The notes: generated by a model not told the origin, from the sequence alone. Positions 54,291 through 64,000 are shown, counted from the first letter of the stretch. The stretch is 64,000 bases of DNA from Mucilaginibacter robiniae (GCF_012849215.1 NZ_CP051682.1:1426001-1490000); one strand, 5' to 3'. Numbers and translations: made by a program.

Positions 54291-56114
54291 TTAAAAGCCA
54301 GGGTTTTGCGGAAATTTTGGCCCTATAGTAACTAAGTCAATTTCAGTTTGAGGTATTGGGCGCAACACTTCAAAGTCTTGAACATTGTTAGCAGCTTCAG
54401 TATTATATAGTTTTACGCGGCGCACTAATGATTGGGTACGTACTAAATCCCACCATCTTAATGATTCACCATACAATTCACGGCTACGCTCATCCAGAAT
54501 GAAATCAATAGTAACTTGTGCTGGTGTAATCTGCATATTAGTAACTGCATTAGACGGAGCAGCAGGAGCACCTGCAGGACGAGCAGCCGCACGTGTTCTT
54601 AACACATTTATCATGGCAGCCGCAGTAGCATTATCTCCCATTTTGAAAGCTGCTTCAGCAGCAATCAAATACACCTCAGAAAAACGGAACAGCACATTAG
54701 GACGCTGTGAAGCATCATTTACGTTAGGACGATTAGGGTCATCAAACTTTTTAATTGACGGAAAGAATGATGTTGTAAAAGGGTTAGCATTAGTGCCTTG
54801 AGCAGCAGTAGCCAGACTAGGGCGCATAAAGATAACACCTTTAAATGCGGCACGCTTGGTTGCACCCGGATCATAAGGAGGCATCCATATAGCCGTATCG
54901 GTACCTACAGTAAGTGTGCCTCGTGGTGTAGTTACACCAGTATTATTAGCAATCCATGTAGTTTGGAAAGTATTCCAGTATCGAAAATCGTTGGTTTTAT
55001 CTGCAAAAGCTATATTATCAACATATTCAAAGTTAGGACGACAACGGAAGAATGGACGGCCATTAGTCAAATCACGTGTCATAACAGGAGACCCGTTAGC
55101 ACTTGACGGATAACTTGCGTTTACAGTTGGATAGTTAGGTCGGAAAAACCATGCCCATCCGTTTACCTTACCGCTTGATGGAGAAGCTGAATAATCACCA
55201 TATTTTGGATCAGTACTATGCTCTACAGCAAATAAGTCTTCTGTATTATTTGCATCATTAGCGGGATTATAAGCATCCGCATAGTTTGCATATAAACCAA
55301 TATTACCATTAGGAAAACCATAATTGGCCCTATTGTTAATTAAGCTTTGTGCAGTTGTTAAAGCATTCTGAAAATCATTGGGCTGTGCAGCACTTGACCA
55401 ACCACGAGTTAAATACACCTTAGACAACAAATATAATGCAGTAGCCTTTGTAGCAGCATGTCCACTAAAAGGTGAAACTGCACCCGTTGAAGCAATAGTT
55501 TCACCCGGTCTGCTTTGCAGTTCAGTAGAAGCCTCTGTTAAATCTTTGATGATTAGAGCATATACATCAGCGATAGGCGCACGTGAATCTGAAAGTGTCG
55601 GCTCTGTAATAAATGTGGTGTGTAGTGGTACTGCACCAAAGGTTTCAACTAAATGATAGTAATAAAACGCCCGCAGAAATTTGGCTTGTGCTAAATAAGC
55701 AGTACGGGTAGGTACATCAGTAAAGGCAGTAGGCCCATATTGCAGCACACCATTCAGCGTATTAATATCTTGGTAAGCAATACTGAATAAGCCGTATAAA
55801 GCATTATAAACGTCAGTATAATTGCGTACATAATTATTGTAAGTGGCGAAAGCATTACCTCCTGTACTTGAACCACCGGCTACAATATTTTCATCAACAC
55901 CGAACTGGCAATAATAAAGAAAACCTTCAGTACCCCACAAGTTACGTAAATCAGAATAAACACCTGTAATACCACCTAATACGCCACCTGATGTTGTAAA
56001 AAACTGAGGAGTTATGTTGGCCTTAGGGCTTTGTTCGAGTAGTTTTTTACAGCTAGATACACTTAATGTACCCAAAGCAGTAAGTAAAATCGCTATTTTT
56101 TTATATGATTTCAT
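54291..56114 (-). CDS. SusD/RagB-family glycan-binding lipoprotein
   Basis: 607 residues, lipoprotein signal (SVSSC near residue 22). TPR-rich SusD fold: FLRAFYYYHLVETFGAVPL, YLLSKVYLTRGW, RFSEVYLIAAEAAFKMG, and C-terminal DERSRELYGESLRWWDLVRT. Caps the SusC channel and captures xylo-oligosaccharides at the surface. Lies 18 bp after susC. Confidence 0.96.
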   Translation of the reverse strand: MKSYKKIAILLTALGTLSVSSCKKLLEQSPKANITPQFFTTSGGVLGGITGVYSDLRNLWGTEGFLYYCQFGVDENIVAGGSSTGGNAFATYNNYVRNYTDVYNALYGLFSIAYQDINTLNGVLQYGPTAFTDVPTRTAYLAQAKFLRAFYYYHLVETFGAVPLHTTFITEPTLSDSRAPIADVYALIIKDLTEASTELQSRPGETIASTGAVSPFSGHAATKATALYLLSKVYLTRGWSSAAQPNDFQNALTTAQSLINNRANYGFPNGNIGLYANYADAYNPANDANNTEDLFAVEHSTDPKYGDYSASPSSGKVNGWAWFFRPNYPTVNASYPSSANGSPVMTRDLTNGRPFFRCRPNFEYVDNIAFADKTNDFRYWNTFQTTWIANNTGVTTPRGTLTVGTDTAIWMPPYDPGATKRAAFKGVIFMRPSLATAAQGTNANPFTTSFFPSIKKFDDPNRPNVNDASQRPNVLFRFSEVYLIAAEAAFKMGDNATAAAMINVLRTRAAARPAGAPAAPSNAVTNMQITPAQVTIDFILDERSRELYGESLRWWDLVRTQSLVRRVKLYNTEAANNVQDFEVLRPIPQTEIDLVTIGPKFPQNPGF

Positions 56115-56132
56115 GTCTTTTATTTTATACTG

Positions 56133-59100
56133 TTAAAATCTTGCATTTACACCGATTGACCAGGTACGTGCTGTTGGATTAGCTAAACCAACAGTAATAG
56201 CACGGCCTAAAGCATTAGAGCTAAAGCCTGATGCACCTGCCAATTGGTTACCATAACCGTTACCTTCGGGATCGATGCCTAAGCCACTTTTAACCAGTGG
56301 AGAATAAATAATAAATGGATTATTTACAGTTGCGTAAACTCTTAATGAGCTCAGACCTGCATGTTTAAGTACTGTACCCGGGATGGTGTAACCTAAATTG
56401 ATACTACGCATTTTGATAAATGAACCATTACGGTATTGCAACGTACTGCCGTTAATTGGCGTACCACCATCAGGCTGTGGAAAATCGTTGGTTGGATTAG
56501 TTGGAGTCCAATAATTAGTTTTAATCTGGTTTACACGACCTACGTCAAAAAATGGAAAACCTGAACCACCTGAATCACCGGTAAGGTAAGTTACCGCTAC
56601 TTTTTGACCAATACGGGCAAAAGTTACAAACGACAAATCAACACCTTTGTAGCTAAAACGGTTAGTTAAGCCTGCTGTAAACTTTGGTTGATAACTTCCC
56701 AGTATCTGGCGGTCATTATTATCAATCTTATTGTCGTGGTTCACATCCTCTATTTTGATTTGCCCCGGGCGTGCGCCATATACAGCAGCTTGTCCTGCTT
56801 CACTTTGTTGCCAGATGCCAATCTTTTTGTAATCATAAATTACGTTGAAAGGTTGACCTACAAACCAGCCATTGTTAATGTCTGATAGCAAATTGTCATG
56901 TAAAGCAGTAATAGAGTTACGTTGAAAAGCAATATTGAAGTCGGTGGTCCAGTTTAAGCCAGTTTTGCTTCTCAGGTTAACTGAACTTAAGCTAATTTCC
57001 AGGCCATTACCTTTTGAATTACCGGCATTAACCGTAGTATTACCGGCACCATTACTGGCTGGCAGTGATTCTACCTGCAAAATATCATAAGTTTTTTGGC
57101 TGTAAACATCAATGCTACCGGTGATACGACTATTTAGTACGCCAAAATCAATACCGATATTAATATTGTTGGTATGCTCAAATTTCAAGTTAGGGTTAGG
57201 TAAACTGTTTACCAGGTAACCAGTTTGGCCATTAGCACCGAAGTTATAGGCGTTTGAACCTAAAGTACCTAGAATTTGGTAAGGGTTGATATTCTGGTCA
57301 GCAGTAACACCATAACCAGCTCTTAACTTTAAGGTATTAATCCAGGTTAAACCTTTCATAAAGTCTTCACGGTCAATATTCCAGCCTAGGGCAAATGCAG
57401 GATAAGTAAAATACTGATGGCCTGAGCCCAGCACTGATGAACCATCACGACGTACAGTAGCTGTTAACAAATATTTATCATTAAAGCCGTAAAACAAACG
57501 TGCCATGTAAGAAATCAAACCTCTTTCAGAGTAGCTGAATGCACTGTTTGTAACAGATACCGTATTCGCATAAAACAGGTTATAGCTTTGCAGATAATCA
57601 GCTGCCAAACCAGTGCCGGTTATACCTGAACCCTGGTTATGATCTTTTTCGGTACTGTATAAACCAGTAAAGGTAATATGATGCTTTTGCGAAAATACTT
57701 TATCATAAGTGATTATATTTTCAAGCAACCAAGTATAGTTTTCACTATTAGTTACTGATTCACCAGTTGCGGTGTTACTTGTATTAGTATTAACAACTGT
57801 ACTAACCGGTGAGTATCCGTTATATTGATTTTGCCCATAGGCTAAACTGGCATTTAAACGATATTTAAAGCCATCAAAAATGTTGGCTTCACCATAAACC
57901 AAGTTATTGGTAGTTAATCTACGGTTAAGCGATTGTATGTAAGGGTTTCTTAAAGTTAACGGGTTAATGCGGTTTGGCTGGTCTACCGAACCAGTCATGG
58001 GCAGTAAGTTTATAGAACCATCAGCATTATAAGGAGAAGTAAGTGGGCTTATAGCTGCTGCATTGTATAAAATACCTGTAGTATTATTAGAATGTGTTAA
58101 AGCTTGAAAAGAAGTTACACCTACTTTGAACACTTTACTAATAGTATGATCTAAGTTAATACGCAATGAACCACGATCAAACTTGGTTGCATATTGGACG
58201 CCCTTTTCATAGTGATAACCACCACTGATAGAGAACTGCGTTTTTTCGTTACCACCTGATATATTGAGTTGGTTATCGGTTACAAAGCCTGTTCTGTAAA
58301 GCAGCTTTTGCCAGTCGGTATTGGTACCGGCAGCCAAACCTGCCTGTTCAGCAGGGGTTAATGGGTACGATGTAGATTGACTTGGGCTACCTACAATGGT
58401 TTGCTCTTTGAATGCAGCATATTCAGAAGCATTCATGAATGGATACTCACCAATAATTTTGCTAAAGCCATAATTACCACTATAGGCAACCTGAGTGCGG
58501 CCAGCTTTACCACGTTTAGTAGTAATTAATACTACACCGCCCGATGCTCTTGAGCCATAGATAGCTGAAGCTGAAGCATCTTTTAATACATCAATACTAG
58601 CAATATCATCCTGATTAATATCGTTTAAGCTACCCCCAATAAAAGGTACACCATCCACCACAAACAGTGGTCCATTGGTTTGATCGGCAGCACCTTGCGA
58701 AGTAGCAAATGAACGCTCACCGCGCAAACGGATTTGACCTTGTGAACCCGGTGTACTGCCATTACTTTGAATATCTAAACCAGCAATACGACCTTGTAAC
58801 TGGTTAACTACGTTAGCTGCTGCGGGTACTTCTGCTAAATCATTACCACTAATAGAAGATACCGCACCAGTTACGTCTTTTTTACGTTGTGTACCATAAC
58901 CAATTACCACTACATCATTCAGGTTACGGGCACTGGTAGACAGTCTAACTCTAAGATTATTGCTTTGTGCATTGATAGCTACCTCCTGATCAATATATCC
59001 TACATAAGACACATTCAATGCGGTTTCATTATTAGGCACATTCAAGGTAAACTGCCCGTTGATATTGGTTGAGGTAGTTAACCCACCAGACTTTAACTTT

Positions 59101-59249
59101 ACTGTAGCGCCAATCAGGGGCTCTCCCTTCTCATCGGTTACAGTACCGCTAACGCTTCTAGATTGAGCGTACACTGATATGGAAAACATGCTGATACTGA
59201 GTAGTAAAAGCAATGCTTTCCAACATTTAAAAAGTCTAATTTTTTCCAT
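56133..59249 (-). CDS. SusC/RagA-family TonB-dependent transporter
   Basis: 1038 residues. Signal peptide to about residue 28 (SISVYAQ), carboxypeptidase-D-like domain (VSGTVTDEKGEPLIGATVKL), TonB-box/plug (LNDVVVIGYGTQRKKDVTGA, RLRGERSFATSQGA, IDVLKDASASAIYGSRASGG), and a 22-strand barrel ending WSIGVNARF. Imports oligosaccharides with energy from TonB. First gene of the leftward arm of the xylan locus; its upstream region carries LacI-type operators. Confidence 0.97.
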   Translation of the reverse strand: MEKIRLFKCWKALLLLLSISMFSISVYAQSRSVSGTVTDEKGEPLIGATVKLKSGGLTTSTNINGQFTLNVPNNETALNVSYVGYIDQEVAINAQSNNLRVRLSTSARNLNDVVVIGYGTQRKKDVTGAVSSISGNDLAEVPAAANVVNQLQGRIAGLDIQSNGSTPGSQGQIRLRGERSFATSQGAADQTNGPLFVVDGVPFIGGSLNDINQDDIASIDVLKDASASAIYGSRASGGVVLITTKRGKAGRTQVAYSGNYGFSKIIGEYPFMNASEYAAFKEQTIVGSPSQSTSYPLTPAEQAGLAAGTNTDWQKLLYRTGFVTDNQLNISGGNEKTQFSISGGYHYEKGVQYATKFDRGSLRINLDHTISKVFKVGVTSFQALTHSNNTTGILYNAAAISPLTSPYNADGSINLLPMTGSVDQPNRINPLTLRNPYIQSLNRRLTTNNLVYGEANIFDGFKYRLNASLAYGQNQYNGYSPVSTVVNTNTSNTATGESVTNSENYTWLLENIITYDKVFSQKHHITFTGLYSTEKDHNQGSGITGTGLAADYLQSYNLFYANTVSVTNSAFSYSERGLISYMARLFYGFNDKYLLTATVRRDGSSVLGSGHQYFTYPAFALGWNIDREDFMKGLTWINTLKLRAGYGVTADQNINPYQILGTLGSNAYNFGANGQTGYLVNSLPNPNLKFEHTNNINIGIDFGVLNSRITGSIDVYSQKTYDILQVESLPASNGAGNTTVNAGNSKGNGLEISLSSVNLRSKTGLNWTTDFNIAFQRNSITALHDNLLSDINNGWFVGQPFNVIYDYKKIGIWQQSEAGQAAVYGARPGQIKIEDVNHDNKIDNNDRQILGSYQPKFTAGLTNRFSYKGVDLSFVTFARIGQKVAVTYLTGDSGGSGFPFFDVGRVNQIKTNYWTPTNPTNDFPQPDGGTPINGSTLQYRNGSFIKMRSINLGYTIPGTVLKHAGLSSLRVYATVNNPFIIYSPLVKSGLGIDPEGNGYGNQLAGASGFSSNALGRAITVGLANPTARTWSIGVNARF

Positions 59250-59600
59250 AATTAATTAAAAGTTATTGGTTCTTAGTGGCTTGCGTAGTTATTCTATACT
59301 TTGTTCGGGGCATAGTTATCCCAGTAAGTAAAATTTGGATTACCTATAAAGAAAATTGTGTACTACCTAGATAAGTGAGATTCGGCAGTTACTGGATTGG
59401 CGTGAATGCAAAAAGTGTCGATGTTTAATCATAATTATTCCTTTATATAGTTAGCAGTTGTGTTTATTAATTGGTTAATCAAAGTCCAGTAATCCTTCTT
59501 TAGGTATCAGCACTTATCTCGCTACACCAGTAGCAATAAACTATGAATCAAAAGGACTTATAATGGTTTCTACAGGCTAAAAGTAGAAAGAAAAATTAAA

Positions 59601-59640
59601 TTTGCAATCGATTGCAAATAATTCTTTGCAATCGATTACT
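59601..59640. promoter_or_regulatory. LacI-type operators O1 and O2
   Basis: O1 (59601-59618) is the perfect 18-bp palindrome TTTGCAATCGATTGCAAA with central CG, typical of LacI/GalR-family sites. O2 (59625-59640) repeats the left 13 bases then diverges; centres are 24 bp apart, so two dimers could bind on roughly the same helical face. They lie about 350 bp upstream of susC. Confidence 0.75.
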
Positions 59641-59875
59641 TTTTTGAAAAAACAGTTTTCATGTTAAATCATCTACTTTACCGATATACTCACAATCAAT
59701 TTTAAATCTTTTTAAAAATCTTATAAATTTTAATTAGCCTTATTTGAATTATAATAAAAATGCGCCTTATCACTTTTTTATTGATAGCGCAATAGCAGCA
59801 TTTCACTTAAATGTTTAACCACATAATAACCAGCACATACCAACATCTTTTTTCATTATTAAAGCATTGTTTTTG

Positions 59876-59919
59876 TTGCTTCCTATCAATATAATGATAT
59901 ATTTGCAATCGATTGCAAA
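59876..59919 (+). promoter_or_regulatory. Xylanase promoter with overlapping LacI-type operator O3
   Basis: TTG (59876-59878), 19 bp, then perfect -7 box TATATTTG (59898-59905). The perfect palindrome TTTGCAATCGATTGCAAA at 59902-59919 overlaps the -7 box and covers the expected start site, so a bound repressor would block transcription. The leader to the ATG at 60048 is about 135 nt. Confidence 0.78.
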
Positions 59920-60047
59920 CAAGAATTTATTTGCAGTATAAACGCCATTATAAAACCTCCTACTAAATTAAATAAGGCTGTAGCTTTTAGCATTGAGTTG
60001 CTATACCGGCTTATGGCATGATGTAAAATTATTTACCAATTACCATT

Positions 60048-61178
60048 ATGTACACCTTTTATCTACCTAAAAAAAAGCTTCAGAATTGGCTACGAAAAAC
60101 CTGCATGGCAGCATGCATGGGTTTAACAGGCTGGCAGCATGCAGCAGCACAAAAAGCTCCGCACAATTCAGATATGGGCTTAAAGGATTACTATAAGAAC
60201 TACTTCCCTGTTGGGGTAGCCGTAGGTCCACGTAACCTTGCCGGGCCAGAAGCTGAGTTTATTATTAAGCAATTTAACAGCCTAACACCTGAAAATGCCA
60301 TGAAGATGGGGCCTATACATCCGCAGGAAAACCAGTATTTCTGGCGTGATGCTGATTCCATAGTCAATTTTGCACAACACCATGGTTTACGTGTACGTGG
60401 TCATAACTTGTGCTGGCACGAACAAACGCCCAACTGGATTTTTAAAGACAGCTTAGGTCATCAGGTAACTAAAGCTGTTTTATTAAAGCGTTTGCATGAT
60501 CATATCCAAACGGTAGTAAGCCGCTATAAAGGCAAAATATATGCTTGGGATGTGGTTAATGAAGCTATTGCTGATGACAAGACACAGTTTTTACGTAACA
60601 GTCCATGGTACCAAATCTGCGGTGAAGACTTTATTGCCAAAGCTTTTGAATATGCCCACGAAGCCGACCCTAAAGCGGTTCTCTTTTATAATGATTATAA
60701 TACCGAACGTCCTGAAAAACTGGAACGCATTTACCGACTGCTTAAAAAGCTGATCGATGCTAAAGTTCCCATCAATGCGGTAGGCTTACAGGCACATTGG
60801 TCGGTTTACGAGCCATCAGCAACCGAGTTACGTAACACTATTGAAAAATTTGCCTCACTGGGCCTTAAAGTGCAAATTACAGAACTGGATGTTTCTATTT
60901 ACCCTTGGGAGAAAGAACGACGTGAGCTACGCCCCGGTGAAAAAGGCGAATACACCCCTGAACTAGAGCAAAAACAAACAGCCAAATACAAAGAGGTATT
61001 TGATGTTTTCAGGCAGTATAAAAAAGATATTACCGGTGTTACTTTCTGGAACATATCCGACCGTTATACCTGGTTAGATACCTATCCGGTAGCTGGCCGC
61101 AAAAACTTCCCGTTGTTGTTTGATACTAACCTCCAACCTAAAAAGGCCTTTTATGAGGTAACTAATTTCAAAAAGTAA
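60048..61178 (+). CDS. GH10 endo-1,4-beta-xylanase
   Basis: 376 residues. Long basic N region then hydrophobic segment ending QHAAAQK (about residue 36), signal peptide. Uninterrupted GH10 barrel: FNSLTPENAMKMGPIHP, RVRGHNLCWHEQTPNW, acid/base Glu172 in WDVVNEAIADD, nucleophile Glu279 in VQITELDVSIYPWE, and VTFWNISDRYTWLD. Probably periplasmic, degrading imported xylo-oligosaccharides. First gene of the rightward arm, 15 bp before GH115. Confidence 0.96.
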   Translation: MYTFYLPKKKLQNWLRKTCMAACMGLTGWQHAAAQKAPHNSDMGLKDYYKNYFPVGVAVGPRNLAGPEAEFIIKQFNSLTPENAMKMGPIHPQENQYFWRDADSIVNFAQHHGLRVRGHNLCWHEQTPNWIFKDSLGHQVTKAVLLKRLHDHIQTVVSRYKGKIYAWDVVNEAIADDKTQFLRNSPWYQICGEDFIAKAFEYAHEADPKAVLFYNDYNTERPEKLERIYRLLKKLIDAKVPINAVGLQAHWSVYEPSATELRNTIEKFASLGLKVQITELDVSIYPWEKERRELRPGEKGEYTPELEQKQTAKYKEVFDVFRQYKKDITGVTFWNISDRYTWLDTYPVAGRKNFPLLFDTNLQPKKAFYEVTNFKK

Positions 61179-61193
61179 CTTAAAACCTTTACC

Positions 61194-64000
61194 ATGAATA
61201 AAAAATATAGTTTATGGCTTAAAGCTACAGCTATGGCACTGGTGGGCGTACTAACCAGCCACCAATATGCACTGGCTGTTGATACCGATGTTTATGTAAC
61301 TTCTCAAAGCAGCGCAGGTAGTTTCCGCCTGTCGGGAGGAGGGAAATCTGCATCCCTATATCTGAACAGTACAGATTATAAAGGTGTAATCCGTGCAGCA
61401 CACGATTTGCAAAAAGATATTGCTTCGGTAACTCACGCAGAGCCTTCCTTTTTCACAGATGCCGCTAAACCAGCCAAGCAAGCCGTAATTATTGGTACCA
61501 TTGGTAAAAGTGTATTAATTGACCGGCTCATTCAACAACATAAGTTAAACGTAAGTGGCATTGCCGGTAAGTGGGAAACTTTCGTTCTGCAGAATGTTAG
61601 CCATCCCCTACCCGGTGTTGACCAGGCGCTGGTGATAGCCGGTAGTGACAAACGCGGTACTATTTATGGCATCTATGATTTATCGGCACAGATTGGCATA
61701 TCCCCTTGGTACTGGTGGGCTGATGTACCGGTTAAGGAGCAAAAGAACTTGTACGTGCTGCCTGGCCGTCATACGCAAGGTACACCAGCCGTTAAGTATC
61801 GAGGCATATTTATCAATGATGAGGCCCCTGCTTTTTCAGGCTGGACACGTGAAAAATTTGGCGGCGTGAACCACCAAATGTATGCTCGTATGTTCGAACT
61901 CATTTTGCGCATGAAGGGTAACTACCTATGGCCTGCCATGTGGGGTAATGCCTTTAATGATGACGACCCATTAAACCGGGCTACGGCTGATGAATACGGT
62001 ATTGTAATGGGCACCTCGCATCATGAACCGATGGACCGTGCCCAGCAAGAATGGAAACGTTATGGCAAAGGTGAATGGGATTACAACAAAAACGGCGAAG
62101 TACTGCGTGATTTTTGGCGAAAGGGCATCCAGAACATGGGTAATACAGAAACCATTGTTACAGTAGGTATGCGCGGCGATGGTGATATGGCCATGGAAGC
62201 GGGTACCAACATTGCACTATTGGAAAAAATAGTAGCCGATCAGCGTAAAATCATCAGTGATGTAACGGGCAAAAAGCCTGAAGCAACACCGCAAATGTGG
62301 GCTTTGTATAAAGAAGTACAAGACTACTATGATAAAGGTATGCGTGTACCCGATGATGTTACTCTGCTACTATGTGATGATAACTGGGGCAACATTCGCA
62401 AACTGCCTAAATTAGGCGAAAAGCCACGTAAGGGTGGTTACGGTATTTACTATCATTTTGATTATGTAGGCGGGCCGCGTAATTACAAGTGGCTGAACAC
62501 GAACCCAATTAGTAAAACCTGGGAGCAAATGCATATGGCTTATGAGCATAACGTACGCCAGGTTTGGATTGTAAACGTGGGCGACTTGAAACCTATGGAG
62601 TTCCCCATCAACTTCTTTTTGGATTATGCCTGGAACCCTGATAAATGGCCGGCTACAAAGCTACAGCAATACACGCAACTATGGGCACAAAAACAGTTTG
62701 GTCCGCAATATGCAACACAAATTGCCGACATCTTGTCTAAGTATACCAAATACAATGGCCGGCGCAAACCCGAACTATTGGATCAGAACACTTACAGCTT
62801 AACCAACTACCGTGAGTTTGAAACCGTAGTAGCTGATTACAACAAACTGGAAGCAGAGGCGGAACAGCTTTATCAGCAAATGCCAGCAAATTACAAAGAT
62901 GCTTTTTTTGAACTCGTACTGCATCCGGTGAAAGCTTGTGCCAACCTAAACGAGTTGTATTACGCTGCCGCAAAAAACCGATGGTATGCAGAGCAAGGTC
63001 GGGCAGCTACTAACGATATGGCCAGCAAAGTAACCGAGCTGTTTAACAAAGATTCGGAAATAGCTAACCAGTACAACCATGAAATAGCTGGCGGCAAATG
63101 GAACCACATGATGGACCAAACGCATATTGGCTACACTTACTGGCAGGAACCACGTGCACAGAAAGCACCCGAAACTAAACAAATTGATTTGCCTGCCACT
63201 GCCGATTTAGGCGTAGCTGTAGAAGGCTCAACCGACTGGTGGCCTCATGCAACTAGCGAAGCGGTATTGCCACAGTTTAATCCTCTCGATCAACAGGCAC
63301 ACTATTTAGAGTTATTCAACCGCGGCAAGTCGCCTTTTACTTACAACGTAACTGCTGCACCTTGGGTTAAAGTTACACCAGCCAGTGGTAGTGTTGATAA
63401 ACAAGATCGCCTTTGGGTAAGCATAGACTGGAGTAAGGTACCTGCAGGCACACAAAGCACACCGATTACCATTACCTCATCTGACGGTAAAACAGTAATG
63501 GTCAAAGCCATTTTAAACTCGTTAGGTAAAAATGGCACACTTAAGGGCTTTGTAGAAAACAATGGATACGTAGCCATAGAAGCTCCACATTACAACAAAG
63601 CCGTAGCCCCAGCTTCTATACAATGGCTAACCTTGCCCGATTATGGCCGTACTTCATCAGCAGTAAGTATGTATCCGCTTACTGCGCCACGGCAAACACC
63701 TGGCGGTAATAGTCCGCATCTGGAATATCAGGTTAATCTGGCTGATACGGGTTTGGTGAATGTTAACGTCTATGTATCACCCAGCATTGATATTGCAGGT
63801 ACCGATAAGCTTCAGTATGCCATTTCGATTGACAATGAGCAACCCAAATTAGTAACCGTAAATGCTGAAGAAACGCAGCCACTGTGGAACAAATCAGTAG
63901 CGGATAATATCATGGTACAAGCTTCATCGCACCACATTACACAGCCCGGTTTACATACGGTTAAATTTTGGATGGTAACACCAGGAGTAGTGTTGCAGAA
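61194..64000 (+). CDS. GH115 xylan alpha-1,2-glucuronidase (3' partial)
   Basis: Open from ATG 61194 to the window edge (935 residues read, no stop). Signal peptide MNKKYSLWLKATAMALVG to about residue 28. GH115 features: QALVIAGSDKRGTIYGIYD (N-terminal hexosaminidase-like domain), SPWYWWADVPV, KYRGIFINDEAPAFSGW, MKGNYLWPAMWGNAFNDDDP, TSHHEPMDRAQQEW, GMRGDGDMAM, LLLCDDNWGNIRKLP and VWIVNVGDLKPMEFP; the C-terminal beta domains begin after about residue 660. Removes (4-O-methyl)glucuronic acid from xylan, complementing the two xylanases. Confidence 0.94.
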   Translation, partial: MNKKYSLWLKATAMALVGVLTSHQYALAVDTDVYVTSQSSAGSFRLSGGGKSASLYLNSTDYKGVIRAAHDLQKDIASVTHAEPSFFTDAAKPAKQAVIIGTIGKSVLIDRLIQQHKLNVSGIAGKWETFVLQNVSHPLPGVDQALVIAGSDKRGTIYGIYDLSAQIGISPWYWWADVPVKEQKNLYVLPGRHTQGTPAVKYRGIFINDEAPAFSGWTREKFGGVNHQMYARMFELILRMKGNYLWPAMWGNAFNDDDPLNRATADEYGIVMGTSHHEPMDRAQQEWKRYGKGEWDYNKNGEVLRDFWRKGIQNMGNTETIVTVGMRGDGDMAMEAGTNIALLEKIVADQRKIISDVTGKKPEATPQMWALYKEVQDYYDKGMRVPDDVTLLLCDDNWGNIRKLPKLGEKPRKGGYGIYYHFDYVGGPRNYKWLNTNPISKTWEQMHMAYEHNVRQVWIVNVGDLKPMEFPINFFLDYAWNPDKWPATKLQQYTQLWAQKQFGPQYATQIADILSKYTKYNGRRKPELLDQNTYSLTNYREFETVVADYNKLEAEAEQLYQQMPANYKDAFFELVLHPVKACANLNELYYAAAKNRWYAEQGRAATNDMASKVTELFNKDSEIANQYNHEIAGGKWNHMMDQTHIGYTYWQEPRAQKAPETKQIDLPATADLGVAVEGSTDWWPHATSEAVLPQFNPLDQQAHYLELFNRGKSPFTYNVTAAPWVKVTPASGSVDKQDRLWVSIDWSKVPAGTQSTPITITSSDGKTVMVKAILNSLGKNGTLKGFVENNGYVAIEAPHYNKAVAPASIQWLTLPDYGRTSSAVSMYPLTAPRQTPGGNSPHLEYQVNLADTGLVNVNVYVSPSIDIAGTDKLQYAISIDNEQPKLVTVNAEETQPLWNKSVADNIMVQASSHHITQPGLHTVKFWMVTPGVVLQ

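Larger units (their letters stand above)
59250..60047. promoter_or_regulatory. Divergent control region of xylan locus
   Basis: 798 bp between divergent susC and xylanase genes with no credible coding frame; AT-rich. Contains two perfect and one partial copies of TTTGCAATCGATTGCAAA and a strong rightward promoter (both listed separately). A clear TAnnTTTG box for susC was not found. Confidence 0.75.

Noticed and set aside
61645-61869. Short frame inside the xylan locus
   Set aside because: Out-of-frame shadow of the long GH115 gene that starts at 61194 and leaves the window.

Overview
The window reads as chromosome from a Bacteroidota bacterium, most likely family Sphingobacteriaceae (Mucilaginibacter/Pedobacter-like). 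This rests on a SusC/SusD pair, a type IX secretion sorting domain, gliding lipoprotein GldB, LytTR/LytS-type regulators, many short lipoproteins with a Cys lipobox, and promoters carrying the Bacteroidota -7 box TAnnTTTG. Genus is an inference from overall character, not from a marker gene. No rRNA, tRNA, CRISPR array, phage or transposase gene was seen. A GH115 gene runs off the right edge and a GH63-type glucosidase runs in from the left edge.

Layout. 1-6.9 kb: rightward run of GH63-like glucosidase, aquaporin-family channel, glucose-dehydrogenase-like SDR, two further NAD(P)-binding proteins and a DNA photolyase. 6.9-8.9 kb: two FKBP-type lipoproteins and a MarR regulator with a dyad in its own promoter. 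9.0-15.4 kb: the most unusual metabolic region, with two different ATP-grasp proteins, a GCS2/YbdK carboxylate-amine ligase, a class I glutamine amidotransferase and two alpha/beta-hydrolase esterases. It looks like a pathway for an unidentified peptide-like small molecule. 15.5-17.3 kb: typA/bipA. 17.4-21.9 kb: glycan cluster (FkbM methyltransferase, flippase, two methyltransferases, a glycosyltransferase broken by a frameshift). 21.9-23.6 kb: LytTR/LytS two-component pair. 23.7-27.9 kb: gldB, nadE, a DUF4136 lipoprotein and a small secreted protein. 28-34.2 kb: secreted S8 protease with type IX sorting tail, a small beta-barrel and gamma-glutamyltransferase.

34.2-37.7 kb is a disturbed region. 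It holds REP-like hairpins, an orphan lipoprotein, a beta-barrel, a histidine-kinase remnant cut off exactly at a 100-113 bp palindromic element, an AT-rich orphan gene, and a second inverted copy of that element. 37.7-46.3 kb is housekeeping and accessory metabolism: class V aminotransferase, tandem Usp protein, threonine aldolase, YitT protein, FAH-family hydrolase, aldo/keto reductase with AraC regulator, DUF2147 protein, thioredoxin.

46.4-64 kb contains most of a glucuronoxylan utilisation system: GH51 arabinofuranosidase, then (after an unrelated nucleotidyltransferase/phosphoesterase pair, a glycine-zipper protein, a Nudix hydrolase and a surface-antigen barrel) GH10 xylanase with an inserted CBM, SusD, SusC, and divergently GH10 xylanase plus GH115 alpha-glucuronidase. 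The 0.8 kb divergent region holds two perfect and one partial copies of a LacI-family-type operator (TTTGCAATCGATTGCAAA). One of them overlaps an excellent -33/-7 promoter for the xylanase/glucuronidase arm. This suggests joint repression by a LacI-type regulator encoded outside the window.
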